Shown here in pieces: positions 1 to 7,765 of a stretch of DNA of 36,990 nt (position 1 is its first letter; every line of letters starts with the position of its first letter). The translations under genes were made by a program, and so were the position numbers. The notes under the pieces were generated by a model, which saw only the letters and a list, made by a program, of their open reading frames with translations, was not told the origin of the DNA and searched no databases. Origin of the DNA: Mycobacterium sp. shizuoka-1 (GTDB lineage Bacteria; Actinomycetota; Actinomycetes; Mycobacteriales; Mycobacteriaceae); assembly GCF_002723835.1 (NCBI RefSeq), contig NZ_BEWG01000045.1, positions 1 to 36,990 of the forward strand, given 5' to 3'.

Positions 1-60
1 GAGTACGAGACCGTCTACTACGCTACAAACACAGCCCCATCAGAGGCTGCGCACCAGTAA
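1..60 (+). CDS. IS3-family transposase (OrfB), C-terminal tip only
   Basis: The first twenty codons are open from the window edge to a TAA at 58-60 and read EYETVYYATNTAPS and on to the stop. A final E-Y-E-x-x-Y-Y-A segment is typical of the C-terminus of IS3-family OrfB integrases (knowledge of the family). The rest of the gene lies outside the window. The adjoining sequence at 67-89 looks like the right inverted repeat of such an element, which supports the call. It could be complete upstream; only the tail is visible. Confidence 0.6.
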   Translation, partial: EYETVYYATNTAPSEAAHQ

Positions 61-66
61 CCGGTG

Positions 67-89
67 TGCATCAAACCCGGGGCGGTTCA
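67..89. mobile_element. Right terminal inverted repeat of an IS3-like element
   Basis: Just after the transposase stop lies a segment whose reverse complement begins TGAACCGCCCCGGGTTTGAT. IS3-family ends of this kind begin with TGA followed by a GC-rich block and are found within a few tens of bases of the orfB stop. The probable outer base is 89. The left end is outside the window, so the pairing of both ends cannot be checked. Confidence 0.55.
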
Positions 90-133
90 CGGTCGATCCG
101 TGACATCGAGGGGGTGGCACGTCGACTCGAGGA

Positions 134-176
134 CGCGAGGACTGGCTGAGCCGGTATTGACCGGTTGCCCCTCGCG
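134..176. terminator. Nested inverted repeat, possible terminator
   Basis: CGCGAGG (134-140) pairs with CCTCGCG (170-176), and inside it CCGGT (151-155) pairs with ACCGG (160-164) around a 4-nt loop. The two stems would form a branched or extended hairpin between the IS end and the XRE gene. There is no U-tract, as is common in actinobacteria. It may terminate readthrough from the IS or may be incidental. Confidence 0.35.
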
Positions 177-203
177 CCTCACTCACACCTCAATGTACTG
201 CTA

Positions 204-253
204 GCGATACATATTTTTATGCCCTTCTTGGTGGGCTGACTTTCGTGTATCGC
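204..253. promoter_or_regulatory. Inverted repeat bracketing the promoter of the XRE gene
   Basis: GCGATAC at 204-210 and GTATCGC at 247-253 are perfect 7-bp inverted copies separated by 36 bp. The enclosed sequence is the most AT-rich stretch nearby (ATATTTTTAT at 211-220), as expected of a promoter. Small XRE repressors often bind two such half-sites to regulate themselves; assigning these sites to the adjacent gene is inference. Confidence 0.4.
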
Positions 254-263
254 AGGTGACTAC

Positions 264-548
264 TTGGGGGTGCCGACACGACTTCCTGCCGATGATCCCG
301 ACCGTGCCCAGCAGTGGCAGCGTCGCCGCGCGTTGGTGGGGTCACGGATCCGCGCGTTGCGGCTGGAGCGGGGGTTGTCGCAGGAGAGTCTGGCGCTGGA
401 GTCGGGGGTGGCGCGCAATCAGTTGATTCAGATGGAGCATGGCCGGCGTGGGGTGTTGATCGAGCGGGTGTATGACATTGCCGAGGCTCTCGGGGTGTCG
501 GTGAACGAGATCGTGGTCGACGATCCGGCTGCTACCGCGCAGCGGTAG
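264..548 (+). CDS. XRE-family helix-turn-helix regulator
   Basis: This 94-aa protein is essentially one HTH_3 (Cro/C1) domain at residues 25-85: R-x-R-A-L-R-x-E-R-G-L-S-Q-E-S-L-A, then G-V-A-R-N-Q-L-I-Q-M-E-H-G-R-R, ending in A-L-G-V-S-V-N-E-I. Such proteins are DNA-binding repressors or activators. TTG at 264 was taken as start because AGGTGA (254-259) lies close upstream; GTG at 270 is an alternative. The gene converges on tniQ, whose stop is 14 bp beyond. An inverted repeat at 204-253 could be its operator. It may be part of the Tn7-like element or belong to the target. Confidence 0.8.
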   Translation: MGVPTRLPADDPDRAQQWQRRRALVGSRIRALRLERGLSQESLALESGVARNQLIQMEHGRRGVLIERVYDIAEALGVSVNEIVVDDPAATAQR

Positions 549-561
549 TCCAGTACGTATG

Positions 562-3111
562 TCAGGGTCCGCCGAGTTCGGCGAGTCGGTGCACCGCCGC
601 GAGGACGTCTTTGCCGAAGTCGGTGCAGCGCAGCGGTTTCTGGGTGAGCAGGCGTGCGCGGAAGTCTTTTTCCAGGCGGGCGATGTGGTGGCCGGTGACG
701 GCTACTCCCCTGCCGAGGTGTTTCCCGGCGTCGGTGAGCGTGGTGAACTGGGTGATCACGGCGAAGCGTTGTAGCCGTTCCCAGCCGCCGTGGCCGACGA
801 GGGCCGGGATGAGGATGGCCGGGATCTTTGGGTTGTCGCGGAGTTCGGCGTCGGTGTGTCGGGCCACGGTGCGTACCGGCATTCCGAGCGTGGCGGCTTG
901 GGCGGCTACCGCTCCGCAGCGGATTTGGAGTTCTCGCGCGAGGTCTGCACACGAGCGTTGGCGGACGATGTATTCGGTGTAGAGCCAGTCGGGGTCGACC
1001 GGCTCAGTGGGCCGTGGCCCGGACGGCCGCAGGGGAATCGTGTAGTCGTGCATCAATCGAGAGAGGGTGCGTTTGCTGAACCCGGTCAGGGCGGCGATGT
1101 CGGCGAGGCTGCGTTGTTCCTGGCTGTACAGGGCGACGAGGCGTTCCCGCGGCAGCGCTTCGGCGGCTTGCTGATACACCCTGCCGGGCCGCCGGGCGCC
1201 GATGCGCGGGGCACGCGGGCGCGGGGGCAGCGCCGGGGCGGGATGCTGTTCGAGTGCATAGCGAATGAGGTCGCCGCTGACTCCTAACTGCTGGCTGGTG
1301 GCGGCGATGGTGCGGCGGTCAACCCGGATTAGTCGGTGTAGCTCCGCGATCTCGATATCGCCGAGCTCGACACCGGGTAACGATAGGCCGGCGACGATAT
1401 TCGTCGGGGGTTCCCACACCACCGGCTCGTCCTGAATGCCTTGGGTTGCAAGGAACCTCGTTGCGTGACGGTGTAGGGCGCGGCTGAGCTGCGGGGTGAG
1501 GCGGCCCGGGAATTCCCTGAGCTCGGTGTCGGGGCCGTCCAGGCCGGTGCGGGGTTTGGTGGTGCCGCGGAGCTGGTGCTGCAGGTAGCTGCGTGGGTGG
1601 GCTGCCGAGCATCTTTGGTGGCTGAGGCTTCCGCAGATGCGGTCCCACTCGTCTTGGGCGAGCAGGCCGCGGTAGTCCAGGCGCCGTCGCCGCGCGTAGT
1701 CGATGGGTGCACTCTCCTCGCTGAGGTAGTCCGATAGGGCAGCGAGGGCGTCGCGGATCGCGGGCCAGTGCGGCGATTCTTTGAGCCGCCACAGCAGGTA
1801 GATGGCGTTGAGGCGGGCCAGCTCGCCGCCGAGATGCGCGGTGGCCTCGGCGATGTCCAGGTCGCTGCCGACCAGCAGCACTGCGGCAGCCAGCGCCACC
1901 CGCGAGCTGGAATGGGCCAACGCCGGCGGGCTCAGCCGCAACGCCCAGCCCGTCCACAATGCTGTGGGCAGCGCCCGAACCAGCTGCTGCTGCCGCTGCG
2001 TGTCGGTGGCGTGCAGCCTTGGGAAGGCACTGCCGAGGCGGCACTGCAACTGCGCAGCGGGGCTCAGGCGGTCACCGAGTGCGGTGAAATGCAGGGCCTG
2101 AAGCACCGGGCTCGCCGACGGCCCGGCCGGCAGGTCGAGATAGGTCCATTGATGCAGCACGTAGCGGCTGACCTCTTCAGGCAGCGCTGCCAGCGGCGCC
2201 GCGGCCGACCCGAAGTCGGGCCTGCTGAGCACGGTGACGGCCGCGGTGATCGCCGCGGCGCACGTCAGGACCGACGATGACATCTGCGCGTTGGCCGCCT
2301 GCCGCTGGTGTCGATATTGTGCGGCCAACTCGGCGGGCAGCAGGTCCTCGAGGTAGCGACCGGCGGTGGCCGACAGGATGCCGCGGCCAAGGATGCGGAT
2401 ATCGGCCAGCACGTCCCGAACTGGCATCGGATGCTGCGCGTAGAGCCCGAACTGGCCATTCTCGGCGGCGACCAGGTCGAGGAGCACCTGTTGGGCGAGC
2501 AGTGTCGGATGATCAGCCTCCAGCATGGTGACTGGGGTGTCGGCCAGGTCGGCGTCGCAGCGGAGCCGGTTTCTGCCGGCAGCCGTGGGGCTGGGGTGAG
2601 CACAGTGCACTGGACGCGGTGGGGCGGCGTTGAGGGGTTGGGGCGCGCGTTGGCGCCGGCCGCAGCGCGGGCAGTGTTCGGCCAGCAGGCATCGATGCTG
2701 CAGGCAGGCGAAGCTCCACATCAATCGCCACTGCAGCAGCCACGTTCCCCCGCTCGCGCCGAGGCAGTGCGGACAGAACCGCCACCCGCCGTGGTGGCGC
2801 GGCGTGGTTGCGGTCAGATCCGCTGTCGCTTCCTGTGCCCAGGACACGTTCGCTAGGTAGTGCGCCAAGGTCATCGCGTGCACCTGTGTCGGTGTGAGTC
2901 CTGTTGCGGCGGCGATCCGTTGCGCGTCGTCCTCGCTTACCGTGGCAGCGGTGACGCGGGTGCGCAGATCGGCAACGGTGTCTAGGCCCATGTGGTGGTA
3001 CAGCGCGTTGAGTGACGTGTTGTGGCGCACCGCGATGGCGTGTAACCAGGAATCCAGCGCCTCCCCCGCCGCCGGTGCTGTGGTCAGGGGTAGCGCGCGG
3101 ACGGTGGTCAT
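562..3111 (-). CDS. tniQ: TniQ/TnsD-like transposition target-selection protein, extra long
   Basis: The 849-aa product starts with the TniQ pattern: an N-terminal block with L-D-S-W-L, then a zinc-binding region at about 107-150 (F-C-P-H-C, then C-L-Q-H-R-C-L-L and H-C-P-R-C-G). TniQ/TnsD proteins choose the insertion site and recruit the TnsC-type ATPase. Typical TniQ proteins are about 300-500 aa, so this one carries roughly 350-400 extra residues. The C-terminal half contains several helix-turn-helix-like segments (for example S-L-A-D-I-A-A-L-T-G-F-S-K-R-T-L-S-R-L and S-C-A-D-L-A-R-E-L), and the last 80 residues look like a LysR-type winged helix. The start ATG overlaps the tniB stop (ATGA at 3108-3111), so it is the last gene of a coupled operon. 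Confidence 0.85.
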   Translation of the reverse strand: MTTVRALPLTTAPAAGEALDSWLHAIAVRHNTSLNALYHHMGLDTVADLRTRVTAATVSEDDAQRIAAATGLTPTQVHAMTLAHYLANVSWAQEATADLTATTPRHHGGWRFCPHCLGASGGTWLLQWRLMWSFACLQHRCLLAEHCPRCGRRQRAPQPLNAAPPRPVHCAHPSPTAAGRNRLRCDADLADTPVTMLEADHPTLLAQQVLLDLVAAENGQFGLYAQHPMPVRDVLADIRILGRGILSATAGRYLEDLLPAELAAQYRHQRQAANAQMSSSVLTCAAAITAAVTVLSRPDFGSAAAPLAALPEEVSRYVLHQWTYLDLPAGPSASPVLQALHFTALGDRLSPAAQLQCRLGSAFPRLHATDTQRQQQLVRALPTALWTGWALRLSPPALAHSSSRVALAAAVLLVGSDLDIAEATAHLGGELARLNAIYLLWRLKESPHWPAIRDALAALSDYLSEESAPIDYARRRRLDYRGLLAQDEWDRICGSLSHQRCSAAHPRSYLQHQLRGTTKPRTGLDGPDTELREFPGRLTPQLSRALHRHATRFLATQGIQDEPVVWEPPTNIVAGLSLPGVELGDIEIAELHRLIRVDRRTIAATSQQLGVSGDLIRYALEQHPAPALPPRPRAPRIGARRPGRVYQQAAEALPRERLVALYSQEQRSLADIAALTGFSKRTLSRLMHDYTIPLRPSGPRPTEPVDPDWLYTEYIVRQRSCADLARELQIRCGAVAAQAATLGMPVRTVARHTDAELRDNPKIPAILIPALVGHGGWERLQRFAVITQFTTLTDAGKHLGRGVAVTGHHIARLEKDFRARLLTQKPLRCTDFGKDVLAAVHRLAELGGP

Positions 3112-4289
3112 GGCGGGTTGGGCGTGGTGCGTAGCCGGGTGGTTTTCTTGCCGGTGCGAAACGCGGCGTGTAGTTCACGGCGGCCGAGCTCGGCGGCGCT
3201 GTCGATGCGGCAGGACTCGAGGAGCTCGGCGGTGAGTTTCTCGGTGCCGGTGCGCATGGCTTTCTGGCAGGCCAATCGGATCAGCGCCATCAACGAGCCG
3301 ATGTGGCCGGTGCTGCGCACGAACAACTGATCAGAGAGGTCATCGGCGAGCATGCCCGGATACTTCTGAGTCAGGAGCAGCCGTTGTTCGAGGGTGAGCA
3401 GTAAATCCCGCCAGCGCTGTCGTTGCTTTTCGGTGCCGACCATGAACGGTGACATGTCCACCGGCGTGGTGCAGCGCAGCAGCTGTTCCATTTCGTGATC
3501 GCGGTAGGCGTTGCAGTCATCGAGTAGCGCGTTGCGCTCGTGCAGGCCGATCCCGATGAGCAACACCGTCAGGGGGAACTCGTTGGCGATGTATTTGAAC
3601 TGGTTACTCAGATCGGTCATGCGTTCCCGGCGACCGCGCAAGAAGTGCAGGTCATCGATGATGAGTAGCCTTGTCTCACAGGAGGACACATCATCGAGCG
3701 CGTGCCGCAGCAGTTGTTGGGCGCTGGCCCGCTGCCCTCCCGGGTGGGCGTAGAAGTCGCATATTGCCGCGTTGAACTCGCGGGTGCCCGTGGAGGCGGT
3801 CATACCGATCCGGCACACCGGCCACCTTTCATCTCCGGCGCGTGTCGTTGTCCCGTAACGCTCGATATGTCTGCGGTGCAGGCGTTTCCCGAACACCCGC
3901 GAGACGGTGCTCTTACCCAGACCGGGCAGTCCGCTGAGCGCAATCATCGGTTTGGTGTCCTCACCGGTCTGGCAGTTGCAGGCCACGAAGTCTTCGAGTT
4001 GCTCCAGCACGGATTGGCATTCAGCGGTCATCACCGTGCCCATTTGGGCGTGCCAGCGGCGGCGCTGATCGTTGTAATCCTCGCTGGCAGCCGCACCCAG
4101 ATGACGTAGTTGTTTGTGGGACAGCGCTTCCGGCCGGTCCAGGGTCGGTGCGTCAACCATGTCGCGCCACCCCTCCTTGCGGGCCAGGGTGAGATTATCC
4201 AGATACTCGCGAGGGTTTCTGACGTCCGATTTGCCCCGCGGCGCCCTGGCAGGTCGCCGCTTCGGTGTTGAGGACTTCGGTGAGGTCAT
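3108..4289 (-). CDS. tniB: TniB/TnsC-like AAA+ transposition ATPase
   Basis: The 393-aa protein has Walker A G-L-P-G-L-G-K-S-T near residue 118 and Walker B L-L-I-I-D-D-L-H-F near 208, the pattern of TniB/TnsC AAA+ regulators. In Tn7- and Tn5053-type elements this ATPase polymerises on DNA and links the target selector (TniQ) to the DDE transposase. The N-terminal 100 residues are basic and probably contact partners. The ATG overlaps the tniA stop (ATGA at 4286-4289), and its own stop overlaps the tniQ start, so translation is likely coupled. Length suits the family and no motif is broken. Confidence 0.88.
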   Translation of the reverse strand: MTSPKSSTPKRRPARAPRGKSDVRNPREYLDNLTLARKEGWRDMVDAPTLDRPEALSHKQLRHLGAAASEDYNDQRRRWHAQMGTVMTAECQSVLEQLEDFVACNCQTGEDTKPMIALSGLPGLGKSTVSRVFGKRLHRRHIERYGTTTRAGDERWPVCRIGMTASTGTREFNAAICDFYAHPGGQRASAQQLLRHALDDVSSCETRLLIIDDLHFLRGRRERMTDLSNQFKYIANEFPLTVLLIGIGLHERNALLDDCNAYRDHEMEQLLRCTTPVDMSPFMVGTEKQRQRWRDLLLTLEQRLLLTQKYPGMLADDLSDQLFVRSTGHIGSLMALIRLACQKAMRTGTEKLTAELLESCRIDSAAELGRRELHAAFRTGKKTTRLRTTPNPP

Positions 4290-6433
4290 TCCACCTCCAG
4301 CACACCGTCGTAGAAGCTGCCCTGCTCCAGCGGCGGCTCGTCGGCGTCATCGAGGTCGCCGGGTTCCTCGTCGAGGTCATCAACGAACGCATCAGCGCCG
4401 GCGTCGTGGGCCCGCTCGCGAGGTTCGCGATCCAGTGCTGTAGCGACCGAGCTCAATTCGGCGCTGTCCGGTGGCGGGTTGAGATCACCGATGAGGCTGG
4501 ACTGCTCGCGGGCCACCCGCAGTGCCCGGCGACGCTCGGCCATCGAGTTCGCGACGCTGAGTTTGCGGCGTTCCAGGAAGCTAGTGATGGCCAGCGGGTC
4601 ATCGACATACCGGTTCTGGGCTTTGGCCAAGGTGCGCTCGAAACGCAAGATTTCCTCGCTCATCGGGGCGTCAAGCATGTCGGCGTGCTCCCATACCAAC
4701 GGATGCCAGTGGCGGGTGCGGTCATCGCGGAAATACACTTTGGTGATGTCGTCGACGTTGTAGGCGATCGGCCACTTCTGGTTCGGATACGGGCTTTTCT
4801 CCTTCGCGCGTCCGGCGACGATGTCTCCTTTGTAGCGGCGCCCTCCCACGTCGATGCCATAGTGCTGGATGACGCGCCACACCACCGGCAGAAACTCGTA
4901 GGCGAGATCCGGATCGCGCGGCACCTCCAGATAGCCGGCGCGCGCCACCCCGTGGGCGAACATCTCCGCCGGGGTCATCGTCAGCTTCGGCACCCCCAGC
5001 CCGGACAGACTGTCGTGGGCGCTGTGGTGATAGATGACGGCGATCCACTCCCGGATGATGGCTTCCAGCTCATCGAGGTAGAACCAGGCATCCTGTTCCG
5101 GTGACACCCCGCGCGCGAAAATGTCCTGCCCCTTATAGCCGGGCAGCTCCTGCAGCAGACCCACGCGCAGCGTGGAGAAGAACCGCTCCACCGGCCCCTT
5201 ATCGCGGGGTTGGCGCAACCGGGCCGGCTGGATTGAGATCCCCAACCGCTGACACACGCTGTTGAGGTGCGCGCTGACATAGATTTTGCCGTGATCGACG
5301 ACCAACGTCTCGGGAACGACCGCCGGGGTCGCCGCCGGCACACTGCCCGGGTCGAGAGCGTCCTGTTCGACGAGCACCGAGCGCGGGATCCCGCGTGGGG
5401 GCCACATCGCTTCGGCCGGCCAGTCCCGCCCCGCCGGTTGCGGCCGAAACGTCTCGTACAACACCGCGGCCGCATCAATGGATTTCGTCGACACCGGGGT
5501 CAGCCGCAACCCGGTGACGCAGCGGCTGTACCAGTCCATCGCGACCGTCAGCTCGGCGTTCACCCACGTCAGCGTGTAGGGATCCATCGCGAACACATCC
5601 AGGCGAGTGGTGTCCATCAGCAGGTACTCCCCCGGCCGCATCGGATGCAGCTTGCCGTACACCTCGTTCGATCGGGAAGCGATGTCGCGGTTGCGTTTCG
5701 TGCTCTGCTTAAACAGCGGCCGCTGGTCCTCGAGCCGGGCCAGGATCCGATACGCCGTGCGCTGCGACGGCACCTTCACCACACCGGCGCCGAACCGCGC
5801 GTCCAGACGCGCACGGGTACGTCGAATCACCAAGTCCTCGTTGGGCTTCGACAGATCCGTGTACTCGCTCATCACCTCCAGGGCCGTCTGCTGCCACCGC
5901 GGATCCTGCCGCCCACCCATGCCAGGCTGCACCGCCCGCTGCGAGATCAATCCCGCTTCCCCGTGCGCCTGGTACTGCGCAACCCACCGCTCGACCGTGC
6001 GGGACTGCACACCCAACTCGGCCGCCTTGGCGGCATAACGTTCCATCACCGGCAGCTCGGACCGGTACGCAGTGCGCGGTTCATACGGCAGCGCGGTCTC
6101 CTGGCATCCGGAGCGGTAACCTGTCAACACTTCTCGCACGTGGGCCGCCCGTTCCAGCGCTTGTTTCCGGGCGGCCGCGGAGACCGCAGACAATGTCACC
6201 GCCGCGACCTCGCCGGGATCATCGGAAGCGGGTCCTTCATCAGAGCTGAGCACCCGAGCGCGATCAGACATCAGCAATTCACTCATGGATAATCGACGAA
6301 TCACGTTGCCGCGCAGACCCCTCGACAACACTTCCAGGGACGAAGCCGTCACGTGCATCTCGACGATCTCTAACGCTTCGCCTTCGTAGATGATGCGCGA
6401 CCCCACACCCACGGGCACCGCGGCATTCGTCAT
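4286..6433 (-). CDS. tniA: TniA/TnsB-like DDE transposase
   Basis: This 715-aa protein has the rve (retroviral integrase) core. The catalytic triad is visible as D in L-L-M-D-T-T-R near residue 274, D in V-V-D-H-G-K near 379 and E in G-P-V-E-R-F-F near 416. Upstream is an HTH region (S-R-T-V-E-R-W-V) and downstream a Mu-type C-terminal beta-barrel. TnsB-class transposases bind the transposon ends and make and join the 3' cuts. I chose ATG at 6433 because it overlaps the tnsA stop (ATGA, 6430-6433), although the frame stays open to 6502. The C-terminus ends in an acidic tail (many D/E), which in TnsB-type proteins often contacts the ATPase. Confidence 0.9.
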   Translation of the reverse strand: MTNAAVPVGVGSRIIYEGEALEIVEMHVTASSLEVLSRGLRGNVIRRLSMSELLMSDRARVLSSDEGPASDDPGEVAAVTLSAVSAAARKQALERAAHVREVLTGYRSGCQETALPYEPRTAYRSELPVMERYAAKAAELGVQSRTVERWVAQYQAHGEAGLISQRAVQPGMGGRQDPRWQQTALEVMSEYTDLSKPNEDLVIRRTRARLDARFGAGVVKVPSQRTAYRILARLEDQRPLFKQSTKRNRDIASRSNEVYGKLHPMRPGEYLLMDTTRLDVFAMDPYTLTWVNAELTVAMDWYSRCVTGLRLTPVSTKSIDAAAVLYETFRPQPAGRDWPAEAMWPPRGIPRSVLVEQDALDPGSVPAATPAVVPETLVVDHGKIYVSAHLNSVCQRLGISIQPARLRQPRDKGPVERFFSTLRVGLLQELPGYKGQDIFARGVSPEQDAWFYLDELEAIIREWIAVIYHHSAHDSLSGLGVPKLTMTPAEMFAHGVARAGYLEVPRDPDLAYEFLPVVWRVIQHYGIDVGGRRYKGDIVAGRAKEKSPYPNQKWPIAYNVDDITKVYFRDDRTRHWHPLVWEHADMLDAPMSEEILRFERTLAKAQNRYVDDPLAITSFLERRKLSVANSMAERRRALRVAREQSSLIGDLNPPPDSAELSSVATALDREPRERAHDAGADAFVDDLDEEPGDLDDADEPPLEQGSFYDGVLEVE

Positions 6434-7185
6434 CGCCGTACCTCCAAGACACTCGAGGGCCGCAGCGGTGTTGCGAGGTCGACCACGATCTCTTGTTTCC
6501 ACAGCAGATGCATCAGAGCATTGCGCATCCGCAAAGACGGACCTGTCGCAGCGACTCGACGCTCAGCATCGTCCAGACGCAGCCCGCCCAAACCGTCCAT
6601 CGCACAACGAATGCGGTCGAGTGATCGCTGATCGACATATTGCTCTCGGCGATAACCGGCAAGAAAACGAACGTTCCCGAGCAGGATGGGTGGCTGCTCG
6701 CTCAACACCCGATACTCCCACCCCAGCGCCTCGAGCACTTCACGCGTCCACTCGCACAGCATCTGAATCTTCGGGTTCTCGGCAAGTCGCTGCGCGCGCA
6801 CCACATCCACGACGGTGAGTCCGACCCCACTCCCCCACAGAAAATCTGGAATGTGGCGTCGCAGCCGACCGTTCACTACCGCACTCAGCCGGAACGGCTG
6901 CGCCACAACGCGGGTAACCGCCGGATCGAAATCCGCCAATAACAGCGAGGAAAGCTCCAAACGCGACTCGTAGATAACGTGGTCGCGTTCAGTAGCGGCC
7001 CAATACTTTCCGGAGTAATGACGCTGACCCTGATAGAAACGAAAAGTACGCCAAGGAACCGCCTCCAAGAGGACCGTATCCGAGACCTGACTCGCGGAGC
7101 GGACGTCGGCCTCACCGCTGCCCATCCGGTGCTCGATCACAGCCGTGGCCAAATCGACCTCGACACCGCCAGTCACGTCGGACAT
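6430..7185 (-). CDS. tnsA: TnsA-like transposase endonuclease subunit
   Basis: The product resembles actinobacterial TnsA-like subunits: W-R-T-F-R-F-Y-Q-G-Q-R-H-Y-S-G, then Y-E-S-R-L-E-L (likely catalytic Glu, about residue 72), H-I-P-D-F (Asp, about 112), V-V-D-V-V-R-A (about 124) and N-V-R-F-L-A-G-Y-R-R. TnsA cuts the 5' strands so the element leaves by cut-and-paste. Members of this fold usually have V-x-V-K, with a Lys; here that position reads V followed by R. ATG at 7185 is preferred, but the frame is open to 7299, so the start is uncertain. It is the first gene of the operon and lies about 400 bp from the repeat-rich right end. Confidence 0.75.
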   Translation of the reverse strand: MSDVTGGVEVDLATAVIEHRMGSGEADVRSASQVSDTVLLEAVPWRTFRFYQGQRHYSGKYWAATERDHVIYESRLELSSLLLADFDPAVTRVVAQPFRLSAVVNGRLRRHIPDFLWGSGVGLTVVDVVRAQRLAENPKIQMLCEWTREVLEALGWEYRVLSEQPPILLGNVRFLAGYRREQYVDQRSLDRIRCAMDGLGGLRLDDAERRVAATGPSLRMRNALMHLLWKQEIVVDLATPLRPSSVLEVRR

Positions 7186-7583
7186 CCACAAGTAGGCCCG
7201 TGCAATGCAATCCCGCGTCCCGCCCGACCCGGTGCTTCCGCGAACAGCCAAGTGGCACAGAAAGAATCGCGCAGCAAGCCCATGCGTCGCCGACGCCACG
7301 CCGATTTAGGCCGAAGGGCTTCCACCAACGGCCAACTGACCGTAGGGATCGAGAAGCGCTCTACCGGTACCACACCTAAGCAACTCCACCCAGCTTGTGA
7401 TGTCCTCTGAGCATGTGCCTGCCCAGGACCAGAAGCAATAGGCTGGCCACGGAGAATTGATAGTCCACCGCGCCGCGATCGCTCTGGCGCAGTTTTACCC
7501 GTGCACACGGGTCGTCCGCGCCGTACTGCCGTGTCTCGACCGGCTACTCAGGCTCTACCAAGCAATGATCAGACCTTTTGCCA
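7186..7583. other. Non-coding leader of the tns operon
   Basis: About 400 bp upstream of the chosen tnsA start has no convincing gene; the open frames here lack codon bias and overlap each other. It should carry the operon promoter and any leader. The only clear structure is the palindrome at 7497-7512. If tnsA starts at 7299, this stretch is correspondingly shorter. Confidence 0.4.
7497..7512. promoter_or_regulatory. Short palindrome upstream of tnsA
   Basis: ACCCGTG (7497-7503) and CACGGGT (7506-7512) form a perfect 7-bp inverted repeat around CA. It lies between tnsA and the repeat-rich end and could be an operator for the transposition operon. No regulator can be assigned from sequence alone. 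Confidence 0.3.
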
Positions 7584-7634
7584 TCCGACATGTCGAATTC
7601 GACATCGTTCGACATTTCATATGGCAATTCGACA
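7584..7634. repeat. Phased TTCGACA repeats, probable transposase-binding end of the Tn7-like element
   Basis: TTCGACA occurs at 7598-7604, 7608-7614 and 7628-7634, spaced 10 and 20 bp, so all face the same side of the helix. A one-mismatch copy TCCGACA lies at 7584-7590 and an inverted copy TGTCGAA at 7591-7597, which together with 7598-7604 makes the palindrome TGTCGAATTCGACA (7591-7604). Clustered repeats just outside tnsA match the expected place of TnsB sites in a Tn7 right end. An autoregulatory operator is the alternative, and both roles can coexist. Confidence 0.5.
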
Positions 7635-7682
7635 CGGAGAATGGCAACCTACACCCAACCCCTCATTGCACTAACAGCATTC

Positions 7683-7725
7683 GTCTATCCCTCCCCACCC
7701 CTGTGCCGGGTGGGGAGGGATAGAC
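7683..7725 (-). terminator. Perfect 18-bp stem terminator after the helicase gene
   Basis: The arm 7683-7700 pairs base for base with 7708-7725 around the 7-nt loop CTGTGCC. It lies 41 bp beyond the helicase stop, where a terminator for the five-gene operon is expected. The inner 27 nt (10-bp stem plus loop) are identical to the hairpin at 13513-13555, whereas the outer 8 bp differ but remain perfectly paired in both. No U-tract follows, usual for actinobacteria. Confidence 0.75.
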
Positions 7726-7765
7726 GGCCCGGTGGCCATTAGCCAGAAGTGAGCACCTTGGCTAG

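Larger units (their letters stand above)
264..7634. mobile_element. Tn7-like transposon, right part (tnsA-tniA-tniB-tniQ)
   Basis: Four transposition genes run leftward in the order A, B, C, Q with ATGA overlaps. In Tn7 the operon is read inward from the right end, whose several transposase-binding sites lie just upstream of tnsA; the TTCGACA repeats at 7584-7634 fit that position, making 7634 (TTCGACA, a possible ACA terminus) the likely outer edge. I found no matching TGTCGAA end on the left, so the element probably extends past the window or was cut by the IS3-like element. Cargo, if any, would lie left of tniQ. The left coordinate given is only where recognisable content begins. Confidence 0.55.

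Noticed and set aside
4265..5104. A 279-aa plus-strand frame opposite tniA
   Set aside because: Antisense to the conserved C-terminal half of the DDE transposase; no ribosome site or family match.
7173..7508. A 111-aa minus-strand frame upstream of and overlapping tnsA
   Set aside because: Its composition is poor for coding here and it overlaps the tnsA N-terminus in another frame; no family pattern.
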